Shown in pieces: positions 1-8,711 of a DNA stretch of 64,000 bases. This DNA comes from Azorhizobium sp943371865 (GTDB lineage: Bacteria; Pseudomonadota; Alphaproteobacteria; Rhizobiales; Xanthobacteraceae). The first letter of the stretch is position 1, and each line of letters begins with the position of its first letter. The notes beneath the pieces were generated by a model. That model ran no database searches. It was given only the letters and a program-made list of their open reading frames with translations, and was not told where the DNA came from. Both the position numbers and the translations under genes were made by a program. The DNA lies in contig NZ_CALRWL010000013.1 of NCBI RefSeq assembly GCF_943371865.1, positions 56,589 through 120,588 of the forward strand. The letters are read 5' to 3'.

Positions 1-771
1 GAGGCCGTGGGCGCAGGCGTGACCACGGTGAGCGTGGGCGACCGGGTCGCTTATATCAATGCCGGCATCGGCGCCTATGCGGACCGCCGCATCGTGCCCG
101 CGGAGCGCCTGGTGGTGCTGCCCGACAGCGTTTCCGACGAAGAGGCCGCCGCGGTCATCTTCAAGGGCATGACCGCGCAATATCTGCTGCGCAAGACCTA
201 TGAGGTTCAGCCGGGCGATATCGTGCTCATCCATGCCGCCGCGGGCGGGGTGGGGCAGATCATGGCCGCCTGGGCCAAGGCTTTGGGCGCCTTCGTCATC
301 GGCACCGCCGGCTCGCCGGAGAAGTGCGCCATCGCCAAGGCGGCGGGCTGCGACGTGGCGATCAATTATGCGCAGGCTGATTGGGTCGAGCAGGTGGTCG
401 CCGCCAGCGGCGGACGCAAGGCGCGGGTGGTGTATGATTCCGTGGGCAAGGACACCTTCCTGAAGTCGCTGGATTGCGTGGCCCAGTTCGGCCTGGTGGT
501 GCTGTTCGGCGGTGCCTCGGGCCCGGCCCCGGACATCTCGCCGGAACTGCTGTCCAAGAAGGGCAGCATCTATCTCACCCGCGCCTCCATCTTCCCGCGC
601 AATGCGGACCCGGCGGACCTGCGTGCCAATGCGGCGGAGCTGTTCGCGGCGCTCAAGGCGGGCATCGTCAAGCCGGTGATCGCCGCCCGCTTCCCCCTGG
701 CGCAGGTGGCAGAGGCCCACCGCACGGCGGAGGCGCGCACCAATGCCGGCGCGATCCTGCTGATCCCTTGA
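1..771 (+). CDS. NADPH:quinone oxidoreductase (zinc-independent MDR family), 5' truncated by window edge
   Basis: The reading frame is already open at base 1 and its first visible residues (EAVGAGVTTVSVGDRVAY) correspond to the internal end of the GroES-like domain of QorA-type medium-chain reductases, so the true start lies before the window. The Rossmann part follows, with the nucleotide-binding run AAAGGVGQIMAAWAKALGA and a later AGSPEKCAIAKAAG segment. The family reduces quinones with NADPH by one-electron transfer in the cytosol. The C-terminus (AEAHRTAEARTNAGAILLIP) is the normal end of the family, so only the N-terminal part, probably about 70 residues, is missing. A terminator-like hairpin follows. 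The family assignment is good; the physiological substrate is not known. Confidence 0.85.
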   Translation, partial: EAVGAGVTTVSVGDRVAYINAGIGAYADRRIVPAERLVVLPDSVSDEEAAAVIFKGMTAQYLLRKTYEVQPGDIVLIHAAAGGVGQIMAAWAKALGAFVIGTAGSPEKCAIAKAAGCDVAINYAQADWVEQVVAASGGRKARVVYDSVGKDTFLKSLDCVAQFGLVVLFGGASGPAPDISPELLSKKGSIYLTRASIFPRNADPADLRANAAELFAALKAGIVKPVIAARFPLAQVAEAHRTAEARTNAGAILLIP

Positions 772-814
772 TCAGGAGGCCATCTCCCGCCGGACCGCAG
801 GGCTATCGCATATG

Positions 815-842
815 GCCCCCCCTCGGAGTGGGGGGCTTTCTT
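815..842 (+). terminator. Putative rho-independent terminator of the quinone oxidoreductase gene
   Basis: A 7-bp G/C stem (815-821 with 830-836) closes an 8-base loop and is followed by TTTCTT, 44 bases after the stop codon. The U-tract is short, so strength is uncertain. Confidence 0.5.
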
Positions 843-850
843 GGAAGATC

Positions 851-958
851 GTCATGCCCGGGCTTGGCCCGGGCATCCACGGGGATCGGCTTGGCGCTTG
901 CTTTCCAGCCGCGCTCCGTCGGCCCGGCGTGGATGGCCGGGACAAGCCCGGCCATGAC
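851..958. repeat. REP-like inverted pair of palindromic repeats
   Basis: Two 31-base units, 851-881 and 928-958, are inverted copies of each other with about three mismatches. Each is itself a near-palindrome built around CCCGGGCTTGGCCCGGG or its variant. They flank a 46-base spacer and lie between two convergent genes. This is the arrangement of intergenic REP/BIME-type elements known from Rhizobiales. No transposase is linked to it here. Confidence 0.7.
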
Positions 959-987
959 GAACCCGGAAGTCTTCCCGCCCGCCGCTC

Positions 988-1920
988 TCAGAGCAACCGC
1001 GCGGCGCTGTCGCGGGCGGCGGTGTATTCCGCGATCAGCCGGGCGCAGAGGTCGGCGGTGGGCGGGGCGTCGAAGATGGAGCCCACCCCCTGGCCGGCGG
1101 ACCACACCGTCTTCCAAGCCTTGGCCTCGTCATCCAGATTGAGCTTGGCGTGGGCGGTGAGATTGTCCGGATCGAGCCCCGCCGCCTGAATGCTGGGTCG
1201 CAGGAAATTGGCATTCACCCCGGAAATGGCCGGGGTATAGACCACGTCGGCGGCGGCGGCGGTGAGGATCATTTCCTTGTAGCCGTCCGGGGCGGCGCTC
1301 TCGCGGGTGGCGATGAAGCGGGTGCCGAAATAGGCCAGATCCGCCCCCATGAGGCGTGCCGCCGCCGCGTGCGAACCGGTGGACATGGCCCCCGACAGGA
1401 TGATCGTGCCGTCGAACACCGAGCGCACCTCGGGAATGAGCGCGAACGGGCTGAGATTGCCCGCGTGTCCCCCGGCCCCCGCCGCCACGGCGATGATGCC
1501 ATCCACGCCCGCTTCCGCCGCCTTTTCCGCATGGCGCCGGCTGATGACATCGTGGAACACCAGCCCGCCATAGGAGTGCACCGCCGCCACCACATCGCGC
1601 ACCGCGCCCAGCGAGGTGATGACCAGGGGCACCTTGTGCTGCACGGTGGCCGCCAGATCCGCCTGCAGCCGGCTGTTGCTGCCATGGACGATGAGATTGA
1701 CCCCGAACGGCGCCGCGTCCGGCACGTCGGACAGGCGCCCGGAAATCTCGTCCAGCCAGGCCTCGTAGCCGGCGGTGGTGCGGGCATTGAGCGCCGGGAA
1801 GGTGCCCAGCAAGCCGCCGCGGCAGGTTTCCACCACCAGGTCCGGGTTCGACACCAGGAACATGGGGGCGGCGATGATCGGGGCTTTCAGGCGTCCGGCC
1901 AGGGCGGCGGGAAGGGGCAT
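988..1920 (-). CDS. Nitronate monooxygenase (2-nitropropane dioxygenase family)
   Basis: A 310-residue TIM-barrel flavoprotein. It starts with the typical family N-terminus (residues 12-25, LKAPIIAAPMFLVS) and has the FMN phosphate-binding stretch VAAGAGGHAGN with the family histidine near residue 150. A further conserved GADLAYFGTRFIAT segment lies around residues 192-205. The family oxidises alkyl nitronates such as propionate-3-nitronate with FMN and O2, giving detoxification in the cytosol. The start ATG has a GGAGG about 10 bases upstream. It is divergent from the enoyl-CoA hydratase gene, with 193 bases between the starts. Some members of this fold are enoyl reductases, so the substrate is inferred only from family. 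Confidence 0.85.
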   Translation of the reverse strand: MPLPAALAGRLKAPIIAAPMFLVSNPDLVVETCRGGLLGTFPALNARTTAGYEAWLDEISGRLSDVPDAAPFGVNLIVHGSNSRLQADLAATVQHKVPLVITSLGAVRDVVAAVHSYGGLVFHDVISRRHAEKAAEAGVDGIIAVAAGAGGHAGNLSPFALIPEVRSVFDGTIILSGAMSTGSHAAAARLMGADLAYFGTRFIATRESAAPDGYKEMILTAAAADVVYTPAISGVNANFLRPSIQAAGLDPDNLTAHAKLNLDDEAKAWKTVWSAGQGVGSIFDAPPTADLCARLIAEYTAARDSAARLL

Positions 1921-2113
1921 GCGGGGAAACCTCCACCAGGATGCGGATCCGCGCCGGCCGGCTGGCCCATCGGGACCCGTCTGTTTGTCTGGCGCGCACT
2001 GTGGGCTTGGGCGTCGGGGTCGGCAAGGGGTGGGGCGGCCCTTGCGGCCATGGCCCTTGATGGTGCAGCGTTACGCCCCGAAGCGGCCCGTCATGAGCCG
2101 CGCGGAGGACTGC

Positions 2114-2905
2114 ATGTCAAACGCCGATCCTGTGCTGCTCGATGTGACCGGCGGCATCGCCCGCATCCGCTTCAACCGGCCCCATGTGCTGAACGCGCTC
2201 GACGAGCACGCCATCCTGGCCTTCAAGCGGGCGGTGGACACCATCGCCGAGCAGCGGACCGTGCGGGTGGTGGTGCTGTCCGGCGAGGGGCGGGCGTTCC
2301 TCGCCGGCGGCGACGTGGGGCGCTTTCACGACGCCGGCCCCGAGGCGGTGCATGTGGTGCGGGCGCTGATCGATCCGCTGCACGACGCCATGATCACCCT
2401 CTCCCGGCTGCGGGCGCCGGTGATCGCCAGCGTGCAGGGGGCGGCGGCGGGCGCCGGCCTGTCCATGGCGCTGGCAGCGGACCTGCTGATCGCCGCCGAC
2501 GACGCCAAATTCTCCATGGCCTACAGCCGCATCGGCACCTCCCCGGACGGTTCGGCCACCTGGCATCTGCCGCGCATCGTCGGCTTGCGCAAGGCGATGG
2601 AACTGGCCCTGCTGTCCGAGACCATCGATGCCCAGGAGGCGCTGCGGCTCGGAATCGCCAACAAGGTGGTACCGGCGGCAAGCCTTTCGGCGGAGACGGA
2701 CGCGCTGGCGGAGCGGCTTGCGGCGGGGGCCACCGCCGCGCTGGGGCGGATCAAGGCCCTGCTGCGGGCCTCGTTCGAGAACAGCTTGCCCGAGCAACTG
2801 GATGCGGAGCGCGATGCCTTCATCTCCAGCGCCTCCACCCGCGATTTCGCGGAAGGCGCGGCGGCCTTCGTCGCCAAGCGGATGCCGGTGTTCGAAGGTC
2901 ACTGA
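2114..2905 (+). CDS. Enoyl-CoA hydratase/isomerase family protein
   Basis: 263 residues. The crotonase fold is recognisable from IARIRFNRPHVLNALD near the N-terminus, the oxyanion-hole segment SGEGRAFLAGGDVGRF and the second oxyanion segment APVIASVQGAAAGAGLSMAL. The start ATG at 2114 is preceded by GGAGG at 2103-2107; an earlier in-frame ATG at 2093 has no good ribosome site. The family hydrates or isomerises enoyl-CoA esters in fatty acid or aromatic catabolism. The next gene, 54 bases downstream on the same strand, is a type-2 hydroxyacyl-CoA dehydrogenase-like SDR, so the two probably perform consecutive beta-oxidation steps. The actual acyl chain is unknown. Confidence 0.87.
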   Translation: MSNADPVLLDVTGGIARIRFNRPHVLNALDEHAILAFKRAVDTIAEQRTVRVVVLSGEGRAFLAGGDVGRFHDAGPEAVHVVRALIDPLHDAMITLSRLRAPVIASVQGAAAGAGLSMALAADLLIAADDAKFSMAYSRIGTSPDGSATWHLPRIVGLRKAMELALLSETIDAQEALRLGIANKVVPAASLSAETDALAERLAAGATAALGRIKALLRASFENSLPEQLDAERDAFISSASTRDFAEGAAAFVAKRMPVFEGH

Positions 2906-2959
2906 GCGCCACGGCGCGCGGAGAATAATAGGCGCCAACGGCGCGGGGAGAACAGGCTC

Positions 2960-3721
2960 ATGGAGATTACCGGACACGCCGCCGTCGTCACCGGCGCGGC
3001 CTCGGGGTTGGGCGCCATCACGGCGCGCACGCTGGCCGCCGCCGGCGCCAAGGTGGCGCTCTTGGATCGCGATCTGGCGGGGGCCGAGCGGGTGGCGCAG
3101 GAAATCGGCGGGCGCGCCTTCGCCTGCGACGTGGTGGATGCGGCCAGCGCCGAAGCCGCCGTGGCGGCGGCGAGCGCGGCCCATGGCCCGGCGCGCATCC
3201 TGGTGAATTGCGCCGGGGTGGCGCCCGCCGGCCGCATCGTCGGCCGCAAGGGCCCGCAGCCGCTGGAGGACTTCCGCCGGGTGGTGGAGATCAATCTGAT
3301 CGGCACCTTCAACCTGCTGCGTCTGGTGGCGGCGGGCGCCGTGGGGCTGGAGCCGCTGGCGCGGGGCGAGCGCGGGGTGATGATCAACACCGCCTCCATC
3401 GCCGCTTATGACGGCCAGATCGGCCAGCCGGCCTATGCCGCCTCCAAGGCCGGGGTGGCGGGGCTGACCTTGCCGGCGGCGCGCGAATTCGCCAGCGTCG
3501 GCATCCGGGTGGTGGCCATCGCGCCGGGCATCTTCGCCACGCCGATGATGCTGTCCATGCCGCAGGAGGTGCAGGACAGCATCGGCGCCACGGTGCCGTT
3601 TCCCCCCGGCCTCGGCGCGCCGGAGGATTATGCGGCCCTGGTGGTGCACATCATCGGTAATCCGATGCTGAATGGCGAGGTGATCCGCCTCGACGGCGCC
3701 TTGCGCATGGCGCCGCGCTGA
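2960..3721 (+). CDS. SDR family oxidoreductase, 3-hydroxyacyl-CoA dehydrogenase type 2-like
   Basis: 253 residues with the classical SDR layout: cofactor motif TGAASGLG near residue 12, NCAG in the middle, and the catalytic YAASK. The C-terminal third (FPPGLGAPEDYAALVVHIIG, then MLNGEVIRLDGALRMAPR) is the signature of type-2 hydroxyacyl-CoA dehydrogenases (the HSD17B10 group), which oxidise 3-hydroxyacyl-CoA with NAD. An acidic residue after the second beta strand (LLDRD) agrees with NAD preference. It lies directly downstream of the enoyl-CoA hydratase, consistent with one short operon. The start ATG at 2960 follows GGGGAGAACAGGCTC, an acceptable ribosome site. Confidence 0.85.
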   Translation: MEITGHAAVVTGAASGLGAITARTLAAAGAKVALLDRDLAGAERVAQEIGGRAFACDVVDAASAEAAVAAASAAHGPARILVNCAGVAPAGRIVGRKGPQPLEDFRRVVEINLIGTFNLLRLVAAGAVGLEPLARGERGVMINTASIAAYDGQIGQPAYAASKAGVAGLTLPAAREFASVGIRVVAIAPGIFATPMMLSMPQEVQDSIGATVPFPPGLGAPEDYAALVVHIIGNPMLNGEVIRLDGALRMAPR

Positions 3722-3764
3722 GCGCGGGAAACGGGCTGAGGGCGCTGAACCCGGCGGAGGCGAT

Positions 3765-4841
3765 CTAACGCAAGGCGGGCGCGAATTGGAGCCCGCCGTC
3801 GCGGGTGAGGCGGTTGAGGCCGCGGGGGATGCCCAGACCGGAGCCGGCCCCCAGATTGCGGTCATAGACCTCGCCATAATTGCCGACGTCGCGCACGATG
3901 CGGGTCAGGGCGCCGGGCGCGAGGCCCAGCGCCTCGAACGGGTCGGGCTGCGCCGACAGGAGCCGTTCGGCTTCGGCGCTGTTGGGCGGGGTCGCCGCTT
4001 TCAGCGTGGCGCTGGAAATGCCGAGGGCTTCGGCCCGCACCATGGCGAAGTGGGTCCAGCGGATGATGGAGAACCATTGGGCATCGCCCTGGCGGACCAC
4101 CGGCCCCAGCGGCTCCTTGGAGATCACCACGTCGGCGATGGCCTGCTGCGCGGGGGCGGCCATGAGGCGCCGCAGGGCGTAGAGTTGCGAGACGTCGCTG
4201 GTGATCGCATCGCACCAGTCGCTTTGATAGGCCTTCACCAAGGTGGCGGGGGTGGCGAAGGCCACCACGTCCACCTTCAGGCCGCGCGATTCGAAATAGT
4301 CGCTGGCATAAGTGTCGTGGGTGGTTCCGCTTTGCACGCAGATGCGCCCGCCGGCCAGTTGCTCGGGCTTGAGCATCCCGCGCTCGCCACGGGCCAGAAA
4401 TCCTTGCCCGTCATAATAGGTGACCACGGGAAACTGAAGGTTCAGTTCGGCCTCGCGGCTCAGCGTCCAGGTGGAATTGCGCGACAGCACGTCCACTGCG
4501 CCATTTTGCAGGGCCGTGAAGCGGTTCGGCACATCCAGCGGCACGAAGCGCACCTTGGCCGGATCCCCCAGCACCGCCGCTGCCACCGCGCGGCAGAAAT
4601 CCACGTCGAAGCCGTTCCAGGCGCCCCGCGAGTCCAGAGCGGCAAAGCCTGACAGCGACCGGTTGACGCCGCAGGCCAGCGTGCCGCGCGCCTGCACCGC
4701 CTTCAAGGTCTGGGCCTGCGCCGAGGCCGAGGAGAGCCCCCCCAGTGCCAAAGCAAGGCCAAGGGCGGCGCGGGTCCCCCCGCGCCGCAGGGAGCCGAAG
4801 ACGGAGCCTCTGGGAGCGGGAACGGCGCATGGGCGGGGCAA
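3765..4841 (-). CDS. General L-amino-acid ABC transporter substrate-binding protein (AapJ/BztA type)
   Basis: 358 residues with a signal peptide (hydrophobic stretch around residues 25-42) and a mature start like AapJ: LKAVQARGTLACGVN. Further family stretches are GFDVDFCRAVAAAVLGD, NRFTALQNGAVDVLSRNSTW and TYYDGQGFLARG. Such periplasmic proteins deliver amino acids to an Aap/Bzt permease. No permease or ATPase gene lies in the surrounding window, so this is an orphan binding protein. The only start that fits is TTG at 4841, with GGAG seven bases upstream; the ATG at 4828-4830 is out of frame. It is divergent from the small gene at 5005. Confidence 0.85.
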   Translation of the reverse strand: MPRPCAVPAPRGSVFGSLRRGGTRAALGLALALGGLSSASAQAQTLKAVQARGTLACGVNRSLSGFAALDSRGAWNGFDVDFCRAVAAAVLGDPAKVRFVPLDVPNRFTALQNGAVDVLSRNSTWTLSREAELNLQFPVVTYYDGQGFLARGERGMLKPEQLAGGRICVQSGTTHDTYASDYFESRGLKVDVVAFATPATLVKAYQSDWCDAITSDVSQLYALRRLMAAPAQQAIADVVISKEPLGPVVRQGDAQWFSIIRWTHFAMVRAEALGISSATLKAATPPNSAEAERLLSAQPDPFEALGLAPGALTRIVRDVGNYGEVYDRNLGAGSGLGIPRGLNRLTRDGGLQFAPALR

Positions 4842-4947
4842 GGCGCGTCTCCAACGGGATGACGTAGGCTACTACCGTCTCGGCGGATTGCAACGCTTCT
4901 TCTGCCGCAACGGCAGGTCGGGGTTGTTCACATTCATACTGGATCGA

Positions 4948-4976
4948 TTGACTTAAATGTCTATAGATATGAGAAT
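4948..4976 (+). promoter_or_regulatory. Putative sigma-70-type promoter of the small membrane protein gene
   Basis: TTGACT (4948-4953), a 17-base spacer and GAGAAT (4971-4976) lie in an unusually AT-rich stretch about 30 bases before the ATG at 5005. The -10 box matches only four of six consensus positions. Confidence 0.35.
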
Positions 4977-5004
4977 AGAAAAAATAGCGATAATGAGGTG
5001 TGAA

Positions 5005-5160
5005 ATGTCCCCGCCCATGGTTCGTCGCTCGTGGCGCGACTGGGTTCTGTTCGGAGCGGCCTACGGGGTCATCCTGGGGGCGATTCTGTTCGCCTATCCC
5101 CCGTCCCAGGGCACGGCGCGTCCCGCATCGACCGTCAGCCATGGCATGGCTGCCCGCTGA
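5005..5160 (+). CDS. Small single-pass membrane protein, unknown function
   Basis: 51 residues. A basic N-terminus (MVRRSWRD) is followed by one predicted transmembrane helix at about residues 11-31 (WVLFGAAYGVILGAILFAYP), then a short Ser/Thr-rich tail. The start ATG at 5005 has GAGGTG four bases upstream, and a plausible promoter lies just before it. An upstream in-frame ATG at 4957 would lie inside the promoter region and is not preferred. No family is recognised. Support comes from the ribosome site, the promoter and the clear helix; no homologue has been compared. Confidence 0.45.
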   Translation: MSPPMVRRSWRDWVLFGAAYGVILGAILFAYPPSQGTARPASTVSHGMAAR

Positions 5161-5297
5161 AGTGTCACGGCGTGCGTCTTTGATGGCGTGTGCGAAAGAG
5201 CGGCGGCATCCCTCGGGCGGCGTGATCCGCCGGTGCGGCGCTGCTGATGCCGCGCAGAAGGCCCGCATTCGGCAGCCGTCAGCCGCCGCGGTGGCCG

Positions 5298-5888
5298 TCA
5301 GCGATCGAGCGCGATGGCCTGGTTGTTGTCGGAGAGAATGCCGGTAAAGCGGTTCGGCCCGGTGGGCTGCAGGCGGGCGGTGATCTTGCCCACATGATCC
5401 TGCAACACGATATCCGAGCCCATCACATCCCACCCCTTGGTCATGAAGATCTCGCTCGGGCAGGACACATCCGCCCGCGCCGCGAGGCCGCTCATGCCGC
5501 GATCCGTGGTCAGCGTCACCGGGCAGGTGTGCTGGCCGGCGTCCCAGGCCAGGGTCCAGGCGCCCGCCAGCTGTTCCTTGGTGCTGCCGGCGGCATAGGC
5601 ATTGCCGGCCGGGGTCACCGGCGGCGGCGTCAGGGGGACATTGCTGGCCACCGTGCGCGGCGTCACCGCGGCGCCGGCGCTGGATGCGGTGGCGCCGGTG
5701 GCAGGACGCAGCGGTTCTGCGGAGGCGATGGGGGGCACGGCGGAACTTTCCACCGAGGCGGTGGGCGCGGACAGGATGCGTTGCGAGTCGACGGCACTGG
5801 TCTTGGTGCCGAAGCCGTCGAGTTCAGTGCTGCAGGCAGCCAAGGCGACGGCGCTGAACAGCACGGCCCCAACGGTTAACACCTTCAT
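5298..5888 (-). CDS. Omp19-like lipoprotein with protease-inhibitor Inh (AprI) domain
   Basis: 196 residues. The signal peptide ends in the lipobox LAAC (residues 16-19), giving a lipid-anchored Cys19. A Pro/Ala/Ser-rich linker covers roughly residues 30-100. The C-terminal ~95 residues form an Inh/AprI-like eight-stranded barrel (LAGAWTLAW, then CPVTLTTDRGMSG, SCPSEIFMTKGWDV) with the two cysteines that form the domain's disulfide. Brucella Omp19 has this design and inhibits host proteases. In free-living bacteria the fold commonly protects the envelope from secreted metalloproteases. No protease gene is adjacent. Start ATG at 5888. Confidence 0.8.
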   Translation of the reverse strand: MKVLTVGAVLFSAVALAACSTELDGFGTKTSAVDSQRILSAPTASVESSAVPPIASAEPLRPATGATASSAGAAVTPRTVASNVPLTPPPVTPAGNAYAAGSTKEQLAGAWTLAWDAGQHTCPVTLTTDRGMSGLAARADVSCPSEIFMTKGWDVMGSDIVLQDHVGKITARLQPTGPNRFTGILSDNNQAIALDR

Positions 5889-6183
5889 TCACAAAGCTCC
5901 GCGCGTGGCCGCAACCCTGCCGGACCCGCCATCGTGACATCCCATCCACCGATGCTACGCCTAAAGGGTTACCGGCATCTTTTCAACGATCGGCGTCGCT
6001 CGCACGGCCCCGAATTCACGCTCAGGGTTCCCTTGGAAGATGGCGAGAGAATGACCCGGCAGACCTGAAGCTTTCCCGGCTCAGAACCGCCGCCCGGCCC
6101 CGGCGCCTGCCGCCGGGCGCATGGACGCCCGTGTCGTGGCGCGCTATGTCCGCGCTTTCCGCCTTTCCCCGCAGGAGAATCCC

Positions 6184-6954
6184 ATGTCCCAAGCCCTTGA
6201 TCCGAAGACGCTCACCGTGGTCGTCACCGGTGCCACCTCGGGGATCGGTGCGGCGACGGTGCGACGCTTCGCCTCCGTGGGCGGCAAGGCGGTGGCCATC
6301 GGTCGCCGCGCCGATCGTCTCGAGGCCCTGGCGGCGGAATTCCCCGGCCTGGTGCATCCCGTGGTGCTGGACGTGCGCGACTATGCCGCCACCGAAAAGG
6401 CGCTGGCCGAACTGCCGGAGGCGTTCCAGGACTACAATGTGGTGTGCCCAAATGCCGGCTTGGCCCTGGGCCTGGAGCCGGCCCAGGCGGCGAACATCGC
6501 CGATTGGCAGACCATGATCGACACCAATGTGACCGGCGTGACCTACACCGTGCGCGCGGCGCTGCCGGCCATGGTCAAGCGCGGGCAGGGGCATGTGGTG
6601 TTCACCGGCTCGGTGGCCGGCGACTATCCCTATCCGGGCGGCAATGTGTATGGCGCCACCAAGGCGTTCGTGAAGCAGTTCGCCCTGAACTGCTGGGCGG
6701 ATCTGGCCGGCACCGGCGTGCGCGTGACCAATATCGAGCCCGGCCTCACCGAGACCGAGTTTTCCCTGGTGCGGTTCCGCGGCGACGATGCCAAGGCGGA
6801 CAAGATCTATGAGGGCACCGCCCCCATGACCGGCGAGGACATTGCCGAGCAGGTCTATTTTGCTGCCACATTGCCGCGCCATGTGGTGGTGCTACGGATC
6901 CAGGCCGTGGCCGGCCAGCAGGGCTTCAGCCCGCTCGCCATCAAGCGCGGCTGA
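6184..6954 (+). CDS. ydfG: YdfG-like SDR (NADP-dependent 3-hydroxy acid dehydrogenase)
   Basis: 256 residues. It has the SDR cofactor motif TGATSGIG near residue 15, the NADP-type basic pair after beta-2 (GRRADRL), PNAG in the middle, active-site Ser in FTGSVAGDYPYPGGNVYGATK with catalytic Tyr and Lys, and the YdfG-type C-terminal stretch NIEPGLTETEFSLVRF. E. coli YdfG oxidises L-allo-threonine and serine and reduces malonic semialdehyde. The start at 6184 is chosen for the upstream CAGGAG; the frame stays open to 6121 but without a ribosome site. It stands alone, 75 bases before the phosphatidyltransferase gene. The 295 bases before it show no other gene. Confidence 0.82.
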   Translation: MSQALDPKTLTVVVTGATSGIGAATVRRFASVGGKAVAIGRRADRLEALAAEFPGLVHPVVLDVRDYAATEKALAELPEAFQDYNVVCPNAGLALGLEPAQAANIADWQTMIDTNVTGVTYTVRAALPAMVKRGQGHVVFTGSVAGDYPYPGGNVYGATKAFVKQFALNCWADLAGTGVRVTNIEPGLTETEFSLVRFRGDDAKADKIYEGTAPMTGEDIAEQVYFAATLPRHVVVLRIQAVAGQQGFSPLAIKRG

Positions 6955-7029
6955 GGACCGTGCGCGGAGGCTGAGACCACTGACGGCCGTCGGCCTCCGC
7001 CGGCGGCGCGCCGCAGGGAGGGCAAAGCC

Positions 7030-7560
7030 GTGAACCTGCCGAACATCATCACCATCGGCCGGCTGCTGATCGTGCCGGTGGTGGTCTGGGCCATCACCGC
7101 CGACGAGCCCATGCTGGCGCTGGCCTTGTTCGTGCTGGCGGGCGTTTCGGATGCCATCGACGGCTTCATCGCCCGGCGCTTCAACCTGCGCACGGAACTG
7201 GGGGCCTATCTCGACCCGCTGGCGGACAAGGCGCTCCTGGTCTCCATCTACATCACCTTGGCGGTCGCGGGCATGATGCCGCGCTGGGTGGCCATTGCGG
7301 TGGTGTCGCGGGACGTGATGATCGTGGGCGCCATCATGCTGTCCCTGGTGATGGCCCGCCCGGTCGCCATCCAGCCGCTGGTGATCTCCAAGGTGAATAC
7401 GGCGGTGCAGATCGCCTTTGCCGCGCTGGTGCTGGCCCGCGAGAGCTTCGACTTGACCCTGGATGAGCCCTTCCGCCTGGGATTGGTGATGGTGGGGCTC
7501 TTGACGGGCCTTTCCGCTGCTGCCTATCTCGCGGCATGGACACGCCACATGGCGCGTTGA
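7030..7560 (+). CDS. CDP-alcohol phosphatidyltransferase family membrane protein
   Basis: 176 residues. The full catalytic signature D-x2-DG-x2-AR-x8-G-x3-D-x3-D is present: Asp41, Asp44-Gly45, Ala48-Arg49, Gly58, Asp62, Asp66. About five or six hydrophobic helices surround it. The family condenses a CDP-activated lipid with an alcohol at the cytoplasmic membrane. Members of this length include PgsA-like phosphatidylglycerophosphate synthases and bacterial cardiolipin synthases of the eukaryotic type, and the sequence does not decide which. The gene lies just upstream of the AI-2E permease and HdaA genes on the same strand (53 bases), consistent with a common transcript. Confidence 0.85.
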   Translation: MNLPNIITIGRLLIVPVVVWAITADEPMLALALFVLAGVSDAIDGFIARRFNLRTELGAYLDPLADKALLVSIYITLAVAGMMPRWVAIAVVSRDVMIVGAIMLSLVMARPVAIQPLVISKVNTAVQIAFAALVLARESFDLTLDEPFRLGLVMVGLLTGLSAAAYLAAWTRHMAR

Positions 7561-7613
7561 GCCGCCGTCGGGCCGTTCTCGCAGCCCCGGCCGGCACCCG
7601 GGGGACACAAGCG

Positions 7614-8708
7614 ATGAGGCTTCAAGGACAACTGCGCTTCTGGATCGGTGCGCTGGTGGTCCTGGTGCTGGTCACCTGGGTGCTGCGGGCGATCCTGCTG
7701 CCGTTCGTCATGGGCACGGCCATCGCCTATTTCCTGAACCCGCTGGTGCAGCGCCTGAACCGCATCGGCATCGGCCGCATCCCCGCCACCCTGGTGCTGG
7801 TGGGCCTGCTGCTGCTGGTGGTGTTCCTGCTGCTGCTGGTGGTGATGCCTTTGTTCATCAGCCAGCTGTTCGACTTCATCCAGAAGATGCCGTCCTACGT
7901 CTCGCGCCTCCAGGGGCTGCTGACGGAGGAGAATCGCGACTGGGCCGACCAGTTCTTCGGCGCCCGCCTGCCGGAGATCCAGCGCTCGCTCTCGGAAATC
8001 ATGTCCCAGGGCGTCACCTATCTGCTGGGCCTGCTGACCTCGATCTGGTCCGGTGGCCAGGCGCTGCTGTCGCTGTTCGCCCTGATGGTGGTGACGCCGG
8101 TGGTGGTGTTCTACGTGCTGTGCGACTGGAACAGCATGGTGGAGACCGTGGATTCCTGGATCCCGGTCCACCAGCGCCCGGTGGTGCGGCGCCTTGGCCG
8201 CGAGATGGATCTGGCGGTGGCCGGCTTCGTGCGCGGCCAGGCCCTGGTCTGCCTGCTGCTGGGCAGCTATTACGCCATCGCGCTCGGCATGGCGGGGCTG
8301 AATTTCGGCTTCCTCATCGGCATCGTCTCGGGGCTCATCACCTTCATTCCCTATGTGGGCTCCCTGACCGGGCTGGTGCTGGCCATGGGGGTGGCCATCG
8401 TGCAGTTCTTCCCGGACTGGACCATGATCGGCACCATCTTCGGCATTTTCATCCTCGGCCAGACCATCGAGGGCTATGTGCTCTCCCCCAAGCTGGTGGG
8501 CGACAGCATCGGCGTGCATCCGGTGTGGCTGATGTTCGCTCTGTTCGCCTTCGGCTATGTGTTCGGCTTCGTCGGCCTGCTGCTGGCGGTGCCGCTCACC
8601 GCGGCGGTGGGGGTCCTGGTGCGGTTCGGCTTCCGGCAGTATTTTCACAGCACGCTCTATACCGGGGCTGACCTGCCCAAGGACGAGCCGGTGGGCGGGC
8701 CGCGCTGA
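7614..8708 (+). CDS. AI-2E family transporter (PerM-type permease)
   Basis: 364 residues with seven or eight predicted membrane helices. The N-terminal pair (RFWIGALVVLVLVTWVL and following) is followed by an amphipathic region of about 100 residues, and the C-terminal helices contain the family stretches LITFIPYVGSLTG and GYVLSPKLVGDSIGVHPVWL. The start at 7614 follows GGGGGAC. An in-frame ATG at 7536 would overlap the previous gene and lacks a ribosome site. The family exports varied small solutes. In Rhizobiales this gene commonly precedes hdaA, as here, where the next start is three bases after this stop, so translational coupling is likely. The substrate is unknown. Confidence 0.87.
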   Translation: MRLQGQLRFWIGALVVLVLVTWVLRAILLPFVMGTAIAYFLNPLVQRLNRIGIGRIPATLVLVGLLLLVVFLLLLVVMPLFISQLFDFIQKMPSYVSRLQGLLTEENRDWADQFFGARLPEIQRSLSEIMSQGVTYLLGLLTSIWSGGQALLSLFALMVVTPVVVFYVLCDWNSMVETVDSWIPVHQRPVVRRLGREMDLAVAGFVRGQALVCLLLGSYYAIALGMAGLNFGFLIGIVSGLITFIPYVGSLTGLVLAMGVAIVQFFPDWTMIGTIFGIFILGQTIEGYVLSPKLVGDSIGVHPVWLMFALFAFGYVFGFVGLLLAVPLTAAVGVLVRFGFRQYFHSTLYTGADLPKDEPVGGPR

Positions 8709-8711
8709 GCC

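Noticed and set aside
1150..2928. Very long open frames opposite or out of phase with clear genes (for example 1150-2928 plus, 7524-9314 minus, 16908-19226 plus, 24699-26075 plus, 42070-44457 plus)
   Set aside because: They are rich in Arg, Gly, His and Gln, match no family and lie over well-supported genes. They are typical shadows in GC-rich DNA.
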